64,000 nt of DNA from Pseudorasbora parva (lineage: Eukaryota; Chordata; Actinopteri; Cypriniformes; Gobionidae), in contig NC_090174.1 in NCBI RefSeq assembly GCF_024679245.1, positions 48,571,974 through 48,635,973 on the forward strand, written 5' to 3'. Of the stretch, positions 51,501 through 61,316 are shown in pieces. The notes under the pieces were generated by a model that did not search any database, was not told where the DNA came from, and saw nothing but the letters and a program-made list of their open reading frames with translations. Position numbers and translations under genes: made by a program. Position 1 is the first letter of the stretch. Every line of letters starts with the position of its first letter.

Positions 51501-54500
51501 TACTAGGGTTTGAACGACTTCCGATTTTTTTAATTCGACATTTATGTGATGAAAGTCGAATCGACGTCAACTAGTCGCTGATGACGTCATTAATGAACAA
51601 ATAAGCCTGAAAATTGAGCTGAGACACGAACACGGATTTTCTTGTGCACAAGACAGCTAATATATGACACAGCACTGCAAAGCTCTCAAGTCTCACACTT
51701 TGGCCGTGAGAAACACATTTCAACCCGTTCTCACGCAGAGAAATCACTAGGGTAACACACACGAAGTTGCGCGCTTTCAGACGAATCAAGCGAGCTCCTC
51801 AGAGTTCTGAAGGCCCTGCCACGCACCAGTTAATCTAATCTAAAAAATATATAGATACCGAACAGCCAATCATAAAATAGATTTGCTGTATCTGGGTAAG
51901 ATTTAGATATTCCCGCCACAAGAACGTTTACGCTCTGATTCCAACGTCACATTCTGTGATTCACGGCCTCACTCCTTGATTCAAATGCTCGCTGAAGTAA
52001 CGTTAGTTGGCAACTACAAGCCCCGATGAAAGACGTTGCAGAGACACAAAGATAATGGTGTTCAGTGAAGTTTCTAAAAGCACTTTGTGTTGCCTGTTCT
52101 TAAACCCTCAACAAAACTTAAAGGAAACATTTGTCTCGAAATCGAAATCATGATTTGTATGAAATGCCTTTTGCTATCATGTACGTTAATGCGCTCTCAC
52201 TCAGTGAACATCTGTGCTCACCTGCACTCGTGAATGCAGTGATGGACAGCTGTCCTCCTTCGACTGGTGTTTGGATTTAATGTAGTTTCTCAAACTCACT
52301 TTCATTAATTAATTTTATTAAAAGTAATTCCATTTTGTAACCATGATCATTAAGTGATCAAATACAGTCGAGTTATTAACATGCTCCACAGCACCACCCA
52401 GTGGATTTAGTTATAATTGCGAGATTTAGAGGGATGTATAATGGATTCACTGCATTTACGGCCAGCGAAGCAATATAGTAAAATTTAAATATTATTTTTG
52501 TTTTTCCAATATTAATCACAGATCGAATACCCCTGCACACCCCTATTTATGGAAGCTTAAGTGTAGCAATATTAAATTAGCAATGCAATATGCAAAATGG
52601 CAATGCATTTTAGCATTTAAATTTACATTTTCCATACCATGTGTGCAACATTTCGAGCAAAATGATAATTCAAATTGAATAATATAATTTACATTTGCTA
52701 TTTCCTACACTAGTTTTAACATATACTTTAAACATACATTTGAATACTTTATATAAGTTGCAAAATTCAAATGAAAATGTATTACAGAAATAATTAGATG
52801 TGTTTAACATGTTCAAGCAAAATTATTATTTAAATTTTATTATTCTAAATTGAATTTACACTCCCATTTAAGATACTTGCGATTGCATTTTCATTATATG
52901 TCCCGCAATGAATGTAGCTAAATTCAATGTGGAATTGAAAATGCAATCCGAGCCGATGAAGTCTCCGCCCCTGCCCGGTCAATCACCGCATCAAGGTGGG
53001 GCCAGGTGCTGGAAACATGCGGCAGCAAAGATATGAGCGAGGCGTTCACTGCCAGATGAAGAGGAGCAAGAACACAGAAAGTCTTGCTGAAGTGAGCTGT
53101 AGTTTACAACAGATTATTTTACTCTCAAATAATCTTAGACAAGCTGCCCATGATTATTGTTTGCTTTATCAGTATGGTTGTATGTCATTCCAAAAATTAT
53201 GCCACGTATCCTTGTCACCGCACTAGCCATTATTTTTAATGGAAAAGAGACATAGGTGTGTTATTCAAGCATTAATAAAATTTTGCATGGTGGCAACTTT
53301 TTTTTTTTTTACATTTCGTTATTTTGCCTTAAAATGTATTTTGTTGGAAATATTAACTGAATTCAGAAATGTTTTTGAAATTAAAAACTTTGCATTTAAT
53401 AAACAAAATACATTTTTGAAATAAAGACTGTTTGGAGTGGGGTGCTCCTTTTCCTGAATCCACAGCCTTTGTTGTTATTTTGAGTGTACACAAATAAAAG
53501 TAGACAGTTTATAATTATGTCTTGTACTTAGCCATCTCTATAGCAAAAAATGATGGCGTATTGGTGTGGGAGTTGTTTCCGCTGTCATAAAGAGAGGAAA
53601 AAATACAACCATACTGATATAGCAAACAATAATAATGGGCAGCTTGTCTAAGATTATTTGAGAGTAAAATAATCTGTTGTTAACCCCAGCTCACTTCAGC
53701 GCAACCACGCATGTTAGGGTGCCACCAACCCCTGTGCTGAAGGCCTCAAAAACCTGCTACCAACACCTACAAACACCACTCACACTTACACTTAAAGATT
53801 ACATCTATATGAATGCATTAGTGAGTGATTGCGTGTGAATTAATTCTACCAGCAGCATCTCTCTACTAATAGTGAAGCTGTGAGTTTTAGTCATCAATAA
53901 ATATATGCTAGAACTTTTCAGTTTCTACTCTATTTTATTGATAAATCACAGAACAGTGTTGACGATACATTTCTGCGCTACTGAAGGGTTTTGTGTGAGG
54001 CATGCGCGATCTCCACGTGATGTGTGATCGGTTATGTGTGTGCATTGCAATGCAGCACGCATTAGTTTAGCACGATGATTAACTTAAGTGTACAATGAGC
54101 GAGCATTCTCCTGATCAATTTTGAGCATCCAGATGGTATAAGCAAACATTTCTTGTGGAGAGCTCTCTGAGTATATGCATTTATTTGTCATTTTTAACTG
54201 TTGAAAACAGAGCCTGCAGGAAATTGCTTATCCTGTTGTGCCCTCTATAGGCCCTCAACTAGTCGATGTCAAGCTTAAAAAAAAAAAAAGACAAAAATGC
54301 ATTTGCCCACATATCTTAATGTAGGAAAGAAGTTAAATAAGCCCTATTTCTAAAAACTGTGGAGTGTTCCTTTAAAAGTTCCTTTTAAAGAGTTAAAAGT
54401 AAATGAAACAACCCTTACCTACATTACCTACATACCGTTAAAAGCCCCATAATTCATTCCAATGAAGTGTTACCTGGCTGACTCCTGCTGTGATGTATGG

Positions 54501-57314
54501 GACGATATGGTCCCTCTGGCAGACAGCAGAGCAGCAGACAGGCAAACGTTATAGGCGGCGCTGGAGCCTAACCCAGCTCCTGTGGGCAACTCTGACCACA
54601 CTGACACTGTGATACTGGCCAGAGCTCTAGAAAAAAACAGCAACAGAGTTCACATGAAGCTTTTAAATATTTGCAGATTTCAAGTGCCCCTATTGTGCCA
54701 TTTTAAAAATTCCTCATTTTATTTTGGAGGTCTCTTACAATAGGTCTCTTAAAAAAAAACGTACTTTTCCTCAAATTATACAATTAAAACATCATCTATT
54801 TTCTGAAATATTTTTTTTTTTAAATCAAGGATTCAATCTTTCTAAACCCCTCCTTACTGAGAGCCTACTCTGCTCTGATTGGTCAGATGGCCCAGTCTAT
54901 TGTGACTGGTCTAGTTTATAGTGCGTGACAGAAACAAGCAGCAACCTCCCCCAGGTTTCTGTTGAAGCTAGTACAAATGTGACTTAAGCTGAAATTCCTC
55001 AACTGGCCACTAGGCACAGGCTCCAGAAGGGAGCAGAATCTCATTGAGCCCCATGTTAAAATGCCCGACTTCACAGCAGAAAAAAAACAAAAAATAATGT
55101 TTAAAGCCTGGTACAAATTGAGGTTTTGGTCTATACGGCTAATTTTGCCCTTCATGACAACTGTGAGGGGGGTGAATTTTTTTATATAACTCATTAGTTT
55201 ACATTATATGAAGCCTTAAAGTTCTGCATAATTAAAGGTGTGGCCACTTTGAGTGGCAGGTGGATAGTTTGAGGGCAGGTCAAAGTAGATATTGTTTGTA
55301 AGCAGCCAATAAAGACCACAGGTGGGTATTAGAATCAGAATCAAAATGAGCTTTATAATAACTTTATTTTTTATATTTTTTATATGCCAAGTGTGTGAAA
55401 ACACAGAAGAAAAGCTGTTATGGAGATTATGTTAATTTGTTACAAGCTGAATCTGTTCTTTCTTTTGAAAGACAATAACTGCACGTTGATATTTGAATCA
55501 TTGCAGACAGCTATATGATATATTATGTAAAAAGGTAGCATAATAGATCACTTTAGTGCTTAAGTGTTCTTACTCTGCAAAAACAGTCAGGTACATGTAG
55601 AGGAAAGCCAACACTGCCATGCTTCTTGTGTCGGTGGAATCATCTGATATGCCTGTGAATTCACGTAGTCTCTTCAAAAGATCTGTGTCATGTTCCTTCA
55701 GGTCCCCCTGCTCTGCTGAAACAATGATCAGTTAAAGAAAAACAGAAATGAAAAGCCAGAAATGATTGCTTTCTGACACTGCATTATTTCAACCTCAATG
55801 AACAGACAAGGTATATACAGGAGAAAATAATGAGTTTTTATTTTTTATTTTAATAAAAAAACATATATCTAGCTCCTCTCACCTTTACACCCAGCCAGAA
55901 GTGGCTGCAGTGCAGTTATTTCCCAGGACAGAAAAGTGTCAATATTGGGGAGGTTGATGCGCACTTCACTGGATGACGTGGACTGCAGCCGCAGATATGT
56001 GCGCAAATTCAAACTTACAGCCAAAGCAACCTGTTTAAGATTGATCAAGAACAGAAGAGGGACTGTAAAGCTGCTGTATGTAAGAATGACAGCTAGTAGT
56101 TGAAATGGGTACTACCGTCCAAATTCTAAATATTGTTAGCCTCACACCCGCCCTTCCACCTCAGACTCAACACTCACACAGGTTGCTAGTTTAGGACACG
56201 CAATTGGAGCGAGCTCAATTGAAAATTTGAGGCGAGGAGACTTACACACTGTAAGTTGATGAGTTGATATTTCATTTTAATATGCTTCTGTTCATAGAGA
56301 TTGTTAGATGGACGCTAATGCTTTTTAGGTCGGGTAGAATCTGAACCAGTTTGTTTGCTGACTTCCATGGCAGCAATACGGTGTGTTTTCCACCAACTGG
56401 AAAACCGGGGTGTCGAAATACTTTTGGGTAAAATGGCAGTGTGCAGTATCGCACAGATCAAAACAAAAACAGAAATTCCGACACAGAACACACATTTCAA
56501 AGTAGAATAACTGGCTGTAGCATTGTTTTCAGAGAAACAAGTGTGAACTCATGTTTCCTGACTATCTGCAAACAAACTGTGGTATTTTTATGCCGTAGTG
56601 CGGTCAAAAAATGTCATACAGCATCTTTAAAGAGATAGTTCACCCAGAAATGAAAACACAAAATAATATATTTTAAAGAATGTTGGTAACCAAACAGTTG
56701 ACGGTAGCTATTGACTTTCATAGGGTCTTCTGTTAACTGTTTGATTACCAACATTTTTCAAAATATCTTCTTTTGTGTTCAACTGAAGAACGAAACTCAT
56801 ACAGGTTACGAAGAACACAGGGGTGAGAAAGTGATGGCAACATTAAAATTTTAGCTGATATATCCCTTTAAATTCAGTTTTGCAACTGGACAAAATAAAG
56901 CTGAATGATCTGAATGATAAAACATTTTAACCCTAAAACCAACACTACAACAGTTGTTATTAAGTGATACCAAATTAAATAATACCTACTAAAAAATATT
57001 GATTAAAAACAACAGTAGTAAAAACGTTACATGTTGCAGCTTGCTTAAAAAAATAAAATAAAAATCCAAAATACTGCCAACTGAGACCGTATTAAATTAA
57101 AATATCATATTTAGTATTTTTTCAAGTTAGTATTCGACCTGAAAATAATTAAACTGTAATAACTTTTTACAACATTTTAGTGATTTGAAAATTATTACAT
57201 CGCCTCAAAAATATAACTTATATAATACAGCTTTTGTAGCAAAATGGAATAACTATAAATGTTAAACTATACACAACATACAAAATATATATTTATTATA
57301 TATTATATACACAC

Positions 57315-57388
<74 letters not shown>

Positions 57389-57718
57389 TACACATAATGA
57401 AATCAAAACGAAAAAAAATAAAGAGACTATTGCAATGATTTTCAGGACAATAAAACATAATTTTCTATCAAATTTTCTATAAAATAAAGCACATAAGGAT
57501 CCAAAATATCCTTTTAGAAATAGATTTGTCTAAACCAATGACTTCCTAAAACACTTTAATGAAGGAAAATGAAGAAGAAAACAAAAACAAAACAATTAAT
57601 AGAAGTCAATGTTTCGGGTCTCTGATGATAAAACACCCACCTTTCCGTGCACGACAGAATGCTCACCGTGGAGAATTACTTTCCCTGGCGCTGAAACGAA
57701 AAACTCTCTTGTTTGCAT
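39504..57718 (-). CDS. mvk: Mevalonate kinase, ten coding exons
   Basis: Phosphorylates mevalonate with ATP to 5-phosphomevalonate in the isoprenoid and cholesterol pathway; family members act in the cytosol and peroxisome. Coding exons, 5' to 3': 57718-57641, 56030-55883, 55715-55574, 54626-54474, 50983-50880, 50754-50709, 50573-50483, 49510-49391, 48452-48299, 39655-39504. All introns are GT-AG and every junction keeps phase, giving 395 codons plus stop (human protein 396). GHMP-kinase signatures are all present: [12 protein letters not shown] with Lys13, the ATP-binding [12 protein letters not shown] at about 137-148, [11 protein letters not shown] with Asp202 (catalytic Asp204 in human), and the C-terminal [15 protein letters not shown]. 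The start ATG places Lys13 exactly as in human. The product ends ILKILNSY. The last intron is 8.6 kb because of transposon insertions. The exon of 46 nt is easily missed. Confidence 0.97.
39690..40080. mobile_element. Truncated MITE, 'tgcactatgtaac' family, in mvk intron 9
   Basis: It starts attaaagcactatgtagg and follows the wording of 36588-38149 (ccaactatttgtaaat, then taatatgataaacag). It stops abruptly at 40080, where the Tc1 element begins; no right end is seen beyond the Tc1 element. Confidence 0.6.
40081..41557 (+). mobile_element. Tc1-type transposon, left end truncated
   Basis: Inverted segments catgatatgcacgctcttaa to aaatagcagtgt (40081-40157) and actgctatttttttgaac to gagcgtgcatatcatg (41349-41423) flank the transposase gene. 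On the right the terminus continues to an outer repeat tgctattattttgaacaa (41540-41557), giving the two-direct-repeat (IR/DR) layout of fish Tc1 elements. On the left the matching outer 130 bp or so is absent: the sequence changes at 40080 into a MITE fragment. The element is therefore probably unable to move itself, although its transposase is intact. It lies antisense in the last intron of mvk. Confidence 0.85.
40270..41259 (+). CDS. Tc1/mariner DD34E transposase, intact frame
   Basis: The protein cuts and rejoins the transposon ends at TA targets. The frame is unbroken from ATG to stop, 329 residues, close to the usual 340 for fish Tc1 transposases. The N-terminal part (about 1-110) is the paired-like double helix-turn-helix DNA-binding region. 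A basic RRGRKRK at 51-57 is a likely AT-hook or nuclear signal. Catalytic residues are visible as WTDES (Asp144), [10 protein letters not shown] (Asp235) and [11 protein letters not shown] (Glu270), with 34 residues between the second Asp and Glu. A Gly-rich loop sits near 180. No stops or frameshifts are present, in contrast to most old Tc1 copies. Expression is unknown; the promoter normally lies in the left end, of which only the inner part is left. Confidence 0.93.
   Translation: MGRSRHCSEEQRTLIKKLIREGKTYKEVQKMIGCSAKMISNALKWRAKPERRGRKRKTTIKMDRRITRMAKAQPIITSRMIKDSLELPVSTVTVKRRLCEANLFSRIPRKVPLLKKRHVQKRLQFAKEHINWPKEKWRNILWTDESKIVLFGSKGHRQFVRRPPNSEFKPQYTVKTVKHGGASIMIWACFSYYGVGPIYRIPGIMDQFAYVKILEEVMLPYAEEDMPLKRLFQQDNDPKHTSKRAKSWFQTNKINVMEWPAQSPDLNPIENLWGDIKNAVSEAKPRNVNELWNVVKESWSGITAERCHKLVDSMPHRCQAVLKKLWSYN
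41735..43760. repeat. Dispersed repeats in mvk intron 9
   Basis: From 41739 (agtgccccaattatgctatt) this is a copy of the family also at 54690. 41885-42480 contains inverted wording around gaccaaagacatg / catgtctttggtc, an inverted-repeat element. 42715-43130 has inverted ends gcgtttccactgcc / gacaatggaaacg. No coding exon was recognised. Confidence 0.5.
44151..44985. mobile_element. hAT element, 835 bp, inserted into a 'gttcaccc' repeat
   Basis: The ends are catgggcgtag and ctatgcccctg (imperfect inverted repeats). The octamer actcaccc flanks both sides exactly (44143-44150 and 44986-44993). Outside, the interrupted gttcaccc-family sequence resumes (actcaccctaatgtcgttcc). The subterminal gacgtgtcccgcacttt is typical of the family. 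No transposase. Confidence 0.85.
45190..46390. repeat. Two diverged direct copies of one repeat
   Basis: 45200-45785 and 46040-46390 share order and wording: a gtgcgctgatttgt / gtacgctgatttac start, acaggtccagatatttagca, caaatatctcacaggc, then a c(g/a)ggcatttgt or similar ending. The second copy has many differences. No open coding frame is shared. Confidence 0.6.
46690..47790. repeat. Repeat-derived intron sequence
   Basis: It begins aaagcagcactaggtaac, a common fish repeat start. At 47415-47540 there is an unusual GC-rich stretch (gcaccgaccgcaccgacccg). No exon was recognised. Confidence 0.4.
51105..51500 (+). pseudogene. Tc1-like transposase remnant in mvk intron 4
   Basis: One frame around 51363-51480 reads [20 protein letters not shown] and continues in Tc1 style. 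Upstream sequence fits the same protein only with stops and frame changes. The C-terminal third is missing: the match ends where another repeat starts near 51505. It differs from the intact element at 40081 and represents an older family. Confidence 0.7.
51503..52550. mobile_element. Probable DNA element following the Tc1 remnant
   Basis: The left start ctagggtttgaacgacttcc and the right part aatacccctgcacacccctat look like diverged inverted ends. The interior includes gacgtcaactagtcgctgatgacg. No target duplication was established. Confidence 0.4.
53088..53700. repeat. Inverted repeat, about 97-bp arms, 410-bp spacer
   Basis: The left arm gaagtgagctgtagtttaca to agtatggttgtat is matched in reverse by atacaaccatactgatat to aaccccagctcacttc at 53603-53700, with only a few differences (for example tttatc against atatc). 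The spacer holds short AT-rich frames without recognisable product. It lies in mvk intron 4. Confidence 0.85.
54690..55240. repeat. Dispersed repeat, 'agtgcccctattgtgcc' family, in mvk intron 3
   Basis: The start agtgcccctattgtgccatt and ttattttggaggtctcttac are shared with 41739. Contains a ctgattggtcagatggccca phrase typical of the family. Confidence 0.6.
56629..56875. repeat. Hairpin MITE, 'gttcaccc' family, in mvk intron 1
   Basis: The left end aaagagatagttcacccaga and the right end tgatatatccctttaa flank a hairpin: gaatgttggtaaccaaacag against ctgtttgattaccaacattt. Same family as 36141-36455. Confidence 0.75.
57320..57384. repeat. (AT)n microsatellite in mvk intron 1
   Basis: About 65 bp of perfect AT units. 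Confidence 0.95.
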
Positions 57719-58196
57719 TCTGATTATAAGAGCTTGCGTCAAACTTCTAAATTTGCAAGATATTTTGCAGAAAACGTATCAGTATATTCTGACCAAAGCA
57801 AAAAACCTTGCTAAAATCTCATATTTGTACTTATTCACCGAGCTAAATACAACGCACTACTCTTGCATCAGGTTAAAATAAAAGTTTAGCTAAATAACCG
57901 AGAAATCCTGAGGTAAAGTGTCATACACAGTTAACCATCGCTTCGGCTCGTCCATTGCCATACACGTGAAACTCCGCTGCAGTTTGAACCAATCAGAATT
58001 GAGCTCTCACATCGCTGACTCTTAACCCGCCTATCAGGATGAAGCTTTCATAGTCACCGACTCTCAAAACACCAATCGAAATGCGCACCACCTCGCGTCA
58101 TAGGTTGCGCCATAGAACGTCCGTCTACGGGCAGCATAAGCTGTCAAAACGGTCAATAGTAAACACAGAAGTGCGTTTAGAAATGTTTTAGCGTTT
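57719..58196. promoter_or_regulatory. Bidirectional mvk-mmab promoter
   Basis: The 478 bp between the divergent start codons. It has two CCAAT boxes (57989-57993 in gaaccaatcag and 58072-58076 in caccaatcg), an E-box cacgtg at 57963-57968 and GC-richer sequence from 57940 to 58140. No clear TATA box. In mammals this gene pair shares a sterol-regulated promoter that uses SREBP-2 with NF-Y; the CCAAT boxes fit, but I did not find an unambiguous sterol element (accacctcgcgtca near 58085 is the closest). Confidence 0.75.
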
Positions 58197-60299
58197 ATGA
58201 TGTTATCTTTCGTGACCAGGTCCACAGGTCTTCACCGTGCCCTTCGTTTAGGGACATGTATGAGCATAAAGCAGATGCAGTCTGTGTGTGGGAATGAAAT
58301 AAGGTAAAACGACTGTTGGAGCTTTGAAGCCCAAATCACACGTGTTCCAGGCTAATGTGGCCAATGAACTACAGTGAATCAGTTCAGATACGTTGTGTGT
58401 TTTTTCTCACTTTTCCAAGGTATGCCAGCACATCTGAAGAAAACAGAAGAATTCCCAAGATATACACAAAAACTGGAGATAAAGGTTAACGTTATTTCAT
58501 TTTATGCTCGTGCTGGCAGCCTATATTTTGGGATTTTGAAATGATCAACAGTATATATTTACCTCAAATTTGGAAATGATGATGATGGATGCTAGAGTTG
58601 CATGTCAAACTGAAAGTCTTTTCAATGTCTCGCCTTATTAGGCTTTTCCAGTACCTTCACAGGTGAGAGGAGACCAAAGGAGGATCTTATATTTGATGCT
58701 TTGGGAACAACGGATGAATTATCATCAGCAATTGGGTAATGGATAGAGTTAATGTAGCATAATGTGTGGGTCAAATTACTTTAAAATGCTTTTCAACAAG
58801 AAATCATCTGATTTTCAGGTTAGCAAGAGAATTTTGCATTGACAGTGGCCATTCGTTCACAGATCAGCTGGAGAAGGTCTGTTTCTCTGTTTGATTAGAA
58901 GCAATGAATTTTAACTGCAGTGGACCTGAAATTATTTGGACACTTAAGCCACTCTTTAAATGCATGAAGGCATGTGCAAATAGATTTTGCTAGGCCTTTC
59001 CACAGAATTAATTCCAATTTACAATTACTTTTAACTGGTATCAAGTTAAATTTAGTGGCTGTCAGTTGACCTCAGATTTAAAATGTTTTCAAATAACTGG
59101 CACATGGTTTACATTTTTGCATGTCTTAAGTGTCCACATACTTCTCTTGACTGTACAGATCCAGTGTGTACTACAGGATGTAGGATCAAATATCGCCACT
59201 CCACGGTCCTCGGCTAGAGACAGTCACATCCGTAAGCTCTAAGCAGAACCAAAGGATGTTTTTTTTAATGTTCAAATGCATTTAAATATTGAATTGCATA
59301 GATTAGCAGTAAAATATGAGTATTATTCTTATGTTCCTGTTCCAAACAACAGAGAAAACGAAGTTCAGCTCTCAAGCTGTGATTGAGTTGGAAAGGTGGA
59401 TTGATTCACTGACTGAGGAGCTGCCTCCTCTCACCAACTTCATACTTCCTGTATGTATTTTCTAGAAATATGTATGCTTACTTAATCTCCAGAGTTGACT
59501 GTCAATTAGACACTAGATTGGAAATTGCAATTGTTGTCTGATTTGGGTTGTTAAAGTCACCATGAAATCAAAATTCATATTTTATCTAATTCCTGCGCCC
59601 TCGTAATCTATAGATTAATTTCCCCTCCCTCTTGCAACAGCATCTCTTCTCTGATGACGTGGGACAACATGTCAATCTCAAGAGATTGCAAAAGCAAACC
59701 ATAATGATCCAGTCAATTTCCCATGGATAAAATCAAGTCCCACCCTACATTTTTTATTGTTCGATAAGCTGTTACACTCGGATATATACGTCACAATAGG
59801 GAAGAAAAGATTATCCCAACTTCTGTTTCATGTTGACTTTAATGACATGTTGATGACAATTAATATTGTTAGTAAGGTGATTACTGAGGGAAAGCCATTT
59901 AATATCATACTCGATTTGCAGTCAGGAGGGAAAAGCAGCGCAGCTTTACATGTGGCCAGAGTAGTGTGTCGACGGGCTGAACGCTGGTCAGTCTCAAATT
60001 CACACAAACAATATTCTCATTTTCACTTGTGTTACCTTAAAGCTGTGTCAGTATCAAATGTTATCTATTACAGTGTTGCCCCTGTTGTCCGTTCGGGTGA
60101 GACAGACCCTGAAGTTGCCAGATATCTGAACAGGTATGAACTTATTCTATTATCCTTGTCATTATACATCATAAGTCATTAAAAGAGTATACATTAAACT
60201 TTTTGCTTCCACAGATTGAGTGACTACTTGTTCACGGTGGCTAGGTATGCTGCAATGAAAGAGGGAAATGCAGAAACCATCTACAAAAGACCTGAATAG
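58197..60299 (+). CDS. mmab: Cob(I)yrinic acid a,c-diamide adenosyltransferase, nine exons
   Basis: Makes adenosylcobalamin from cob(I)alamin and ATP in mitochondria, supplying methylmalonyl-CoA mutase. Exons: 58197-58303, 58420-58484, 58642-58735, 58819-58876, 59159-59231, 59353-59450, 59922-59986, 60074-60133, 60215-60299. All splice junctions are GT-AG and in phase, giving 234 residues plus stop (human 250). The N-terminus begins with two tandem ATGs and is rich in Arg, Ser and Leu without acidic residues for about 30 positions, as expected of a mitochondrial presequence. The ATP-site motif [10 protein letters not shown] at about 50-58, then [10 protein letters not shown], and VVCRRAERC with the conserved Arg pair, are all intact, as is the C-terminal [19 protein letters not shown]. 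Divergent neighbour of mvk, convergent with the ALDH3B-type gene. Confidence 0.97.
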
Positions 60300-60420
60300 G
60301 GGAAGAAGAAAACATCTCACCGAAAATTTCAACCATGTTCATAATACATATATAAATACAAAAACACTGATCTGACTTTTGGTCCCAGAGTATACTTTAT
60401 GAAGTTTTGAGAAGCCTAAC

Positions 60421-60426
60421 AATAAA
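60421..60426 (+). terminator. mmab polyadenylation signal
   Basis: A perfect AATAAA 122 nt after the mmab stop codon, the first in that stretch. Confidence 0.65.
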
Positions 60427-61316
60427 CAAGGGAACATATTTAAGCTGAAAAATTTTGAAGTTTATGAAGTATATTCCCTTCATGTCAAATTAAAATGGTC
60501 ACTTTATATGTGCTTTATGAATTACTTTGATTAACTACTGAGGTTAAGTAATTTTAATATTACCATCTGTAACCTGAAATTTTTTGATTTTTTTATATAA
60601 AAATACATCAAAGTTTAAAATAACTACATTTGTTTTTGAAAGGAGCTCACCAAGGGTGCCTTTGATCAAAAATAAAATAAAAAACTGATTTAAAACAATT
60701 TTTATTTTAATATATTTTAAAATATAATTTATTCCTGTGATGGTAAATACACATTTTCAGCACCATTACTCAAGTCTTCAGTGTCACATCATGGTCCTTC
60801 AGAAATCATTCTAATATGCTGATTTGCTGCTCAAGAATAATTTCTTAATACCAGTATTATCAATGGTGAAAAAAGTTGAGTTGCTTAATATTGTTGCGGG
60901 AACTAATACAATTCAATGAATAGAATATTCAAAAGAACAGCATTAGGTACTAATTTATAAAGGTGTATATATATATTGTAATTTTATGTTTCCATTACAA
61001 ATAACACTAGTGCTGTTTTCTCCCTTGAATGAATAACTTGCATTTTTGTAATATTCTCATTTAAAAGTCACTTTGGATAAAAGTATCTGCTAAATTAATA
61101 CATGGAAGCATAAATGTGCCATTTACTCCAAGAGGACTGTCCCTGCATAGTTGTACAGAAGAGTTCTATGAGACAGATTCATTAAAAATTCCCATGTTTT
61201 AATACATATGTTTATGCAAAGGTTTAAAAATGGTGTTATATTAAAGGATTAAAGAGACTTTCCCACAGCCAGGGTAAAAAGGCATTTGCTTTGTGTCCTC
61301 TCTGCAACAGTGGCTC
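60427..61316. repeat. Short gap between convergent genes, mostly repeat
   Basis: 60650-60960 belongs to the dispersed 'gatccttcagaaa' family (gtccttcagaaatcattcta, gctgatttgctgctcaag). The rest is AT-rich. No gene. Confidence 0.5.

Noticed and set aside
57609..57881. Plus-strand 90-codon frame opposite mvk exon 1
   Set aside because: Shadow of the mvk first exon and its leader.
57930..57960. Alternative upstream ATG for mvk near 57952
   Set aside because: It opens a frame that does not lead into the kinase frame; the ATG at 57718 places Lys13 exactly as in the human protein.
59757..60182. 141-codon frame across mmab exons 7 and 8 read as one gene
   Set aside because: It runs through intron sequence; only 59922-59986 and 60074-60133 are mmab exons.
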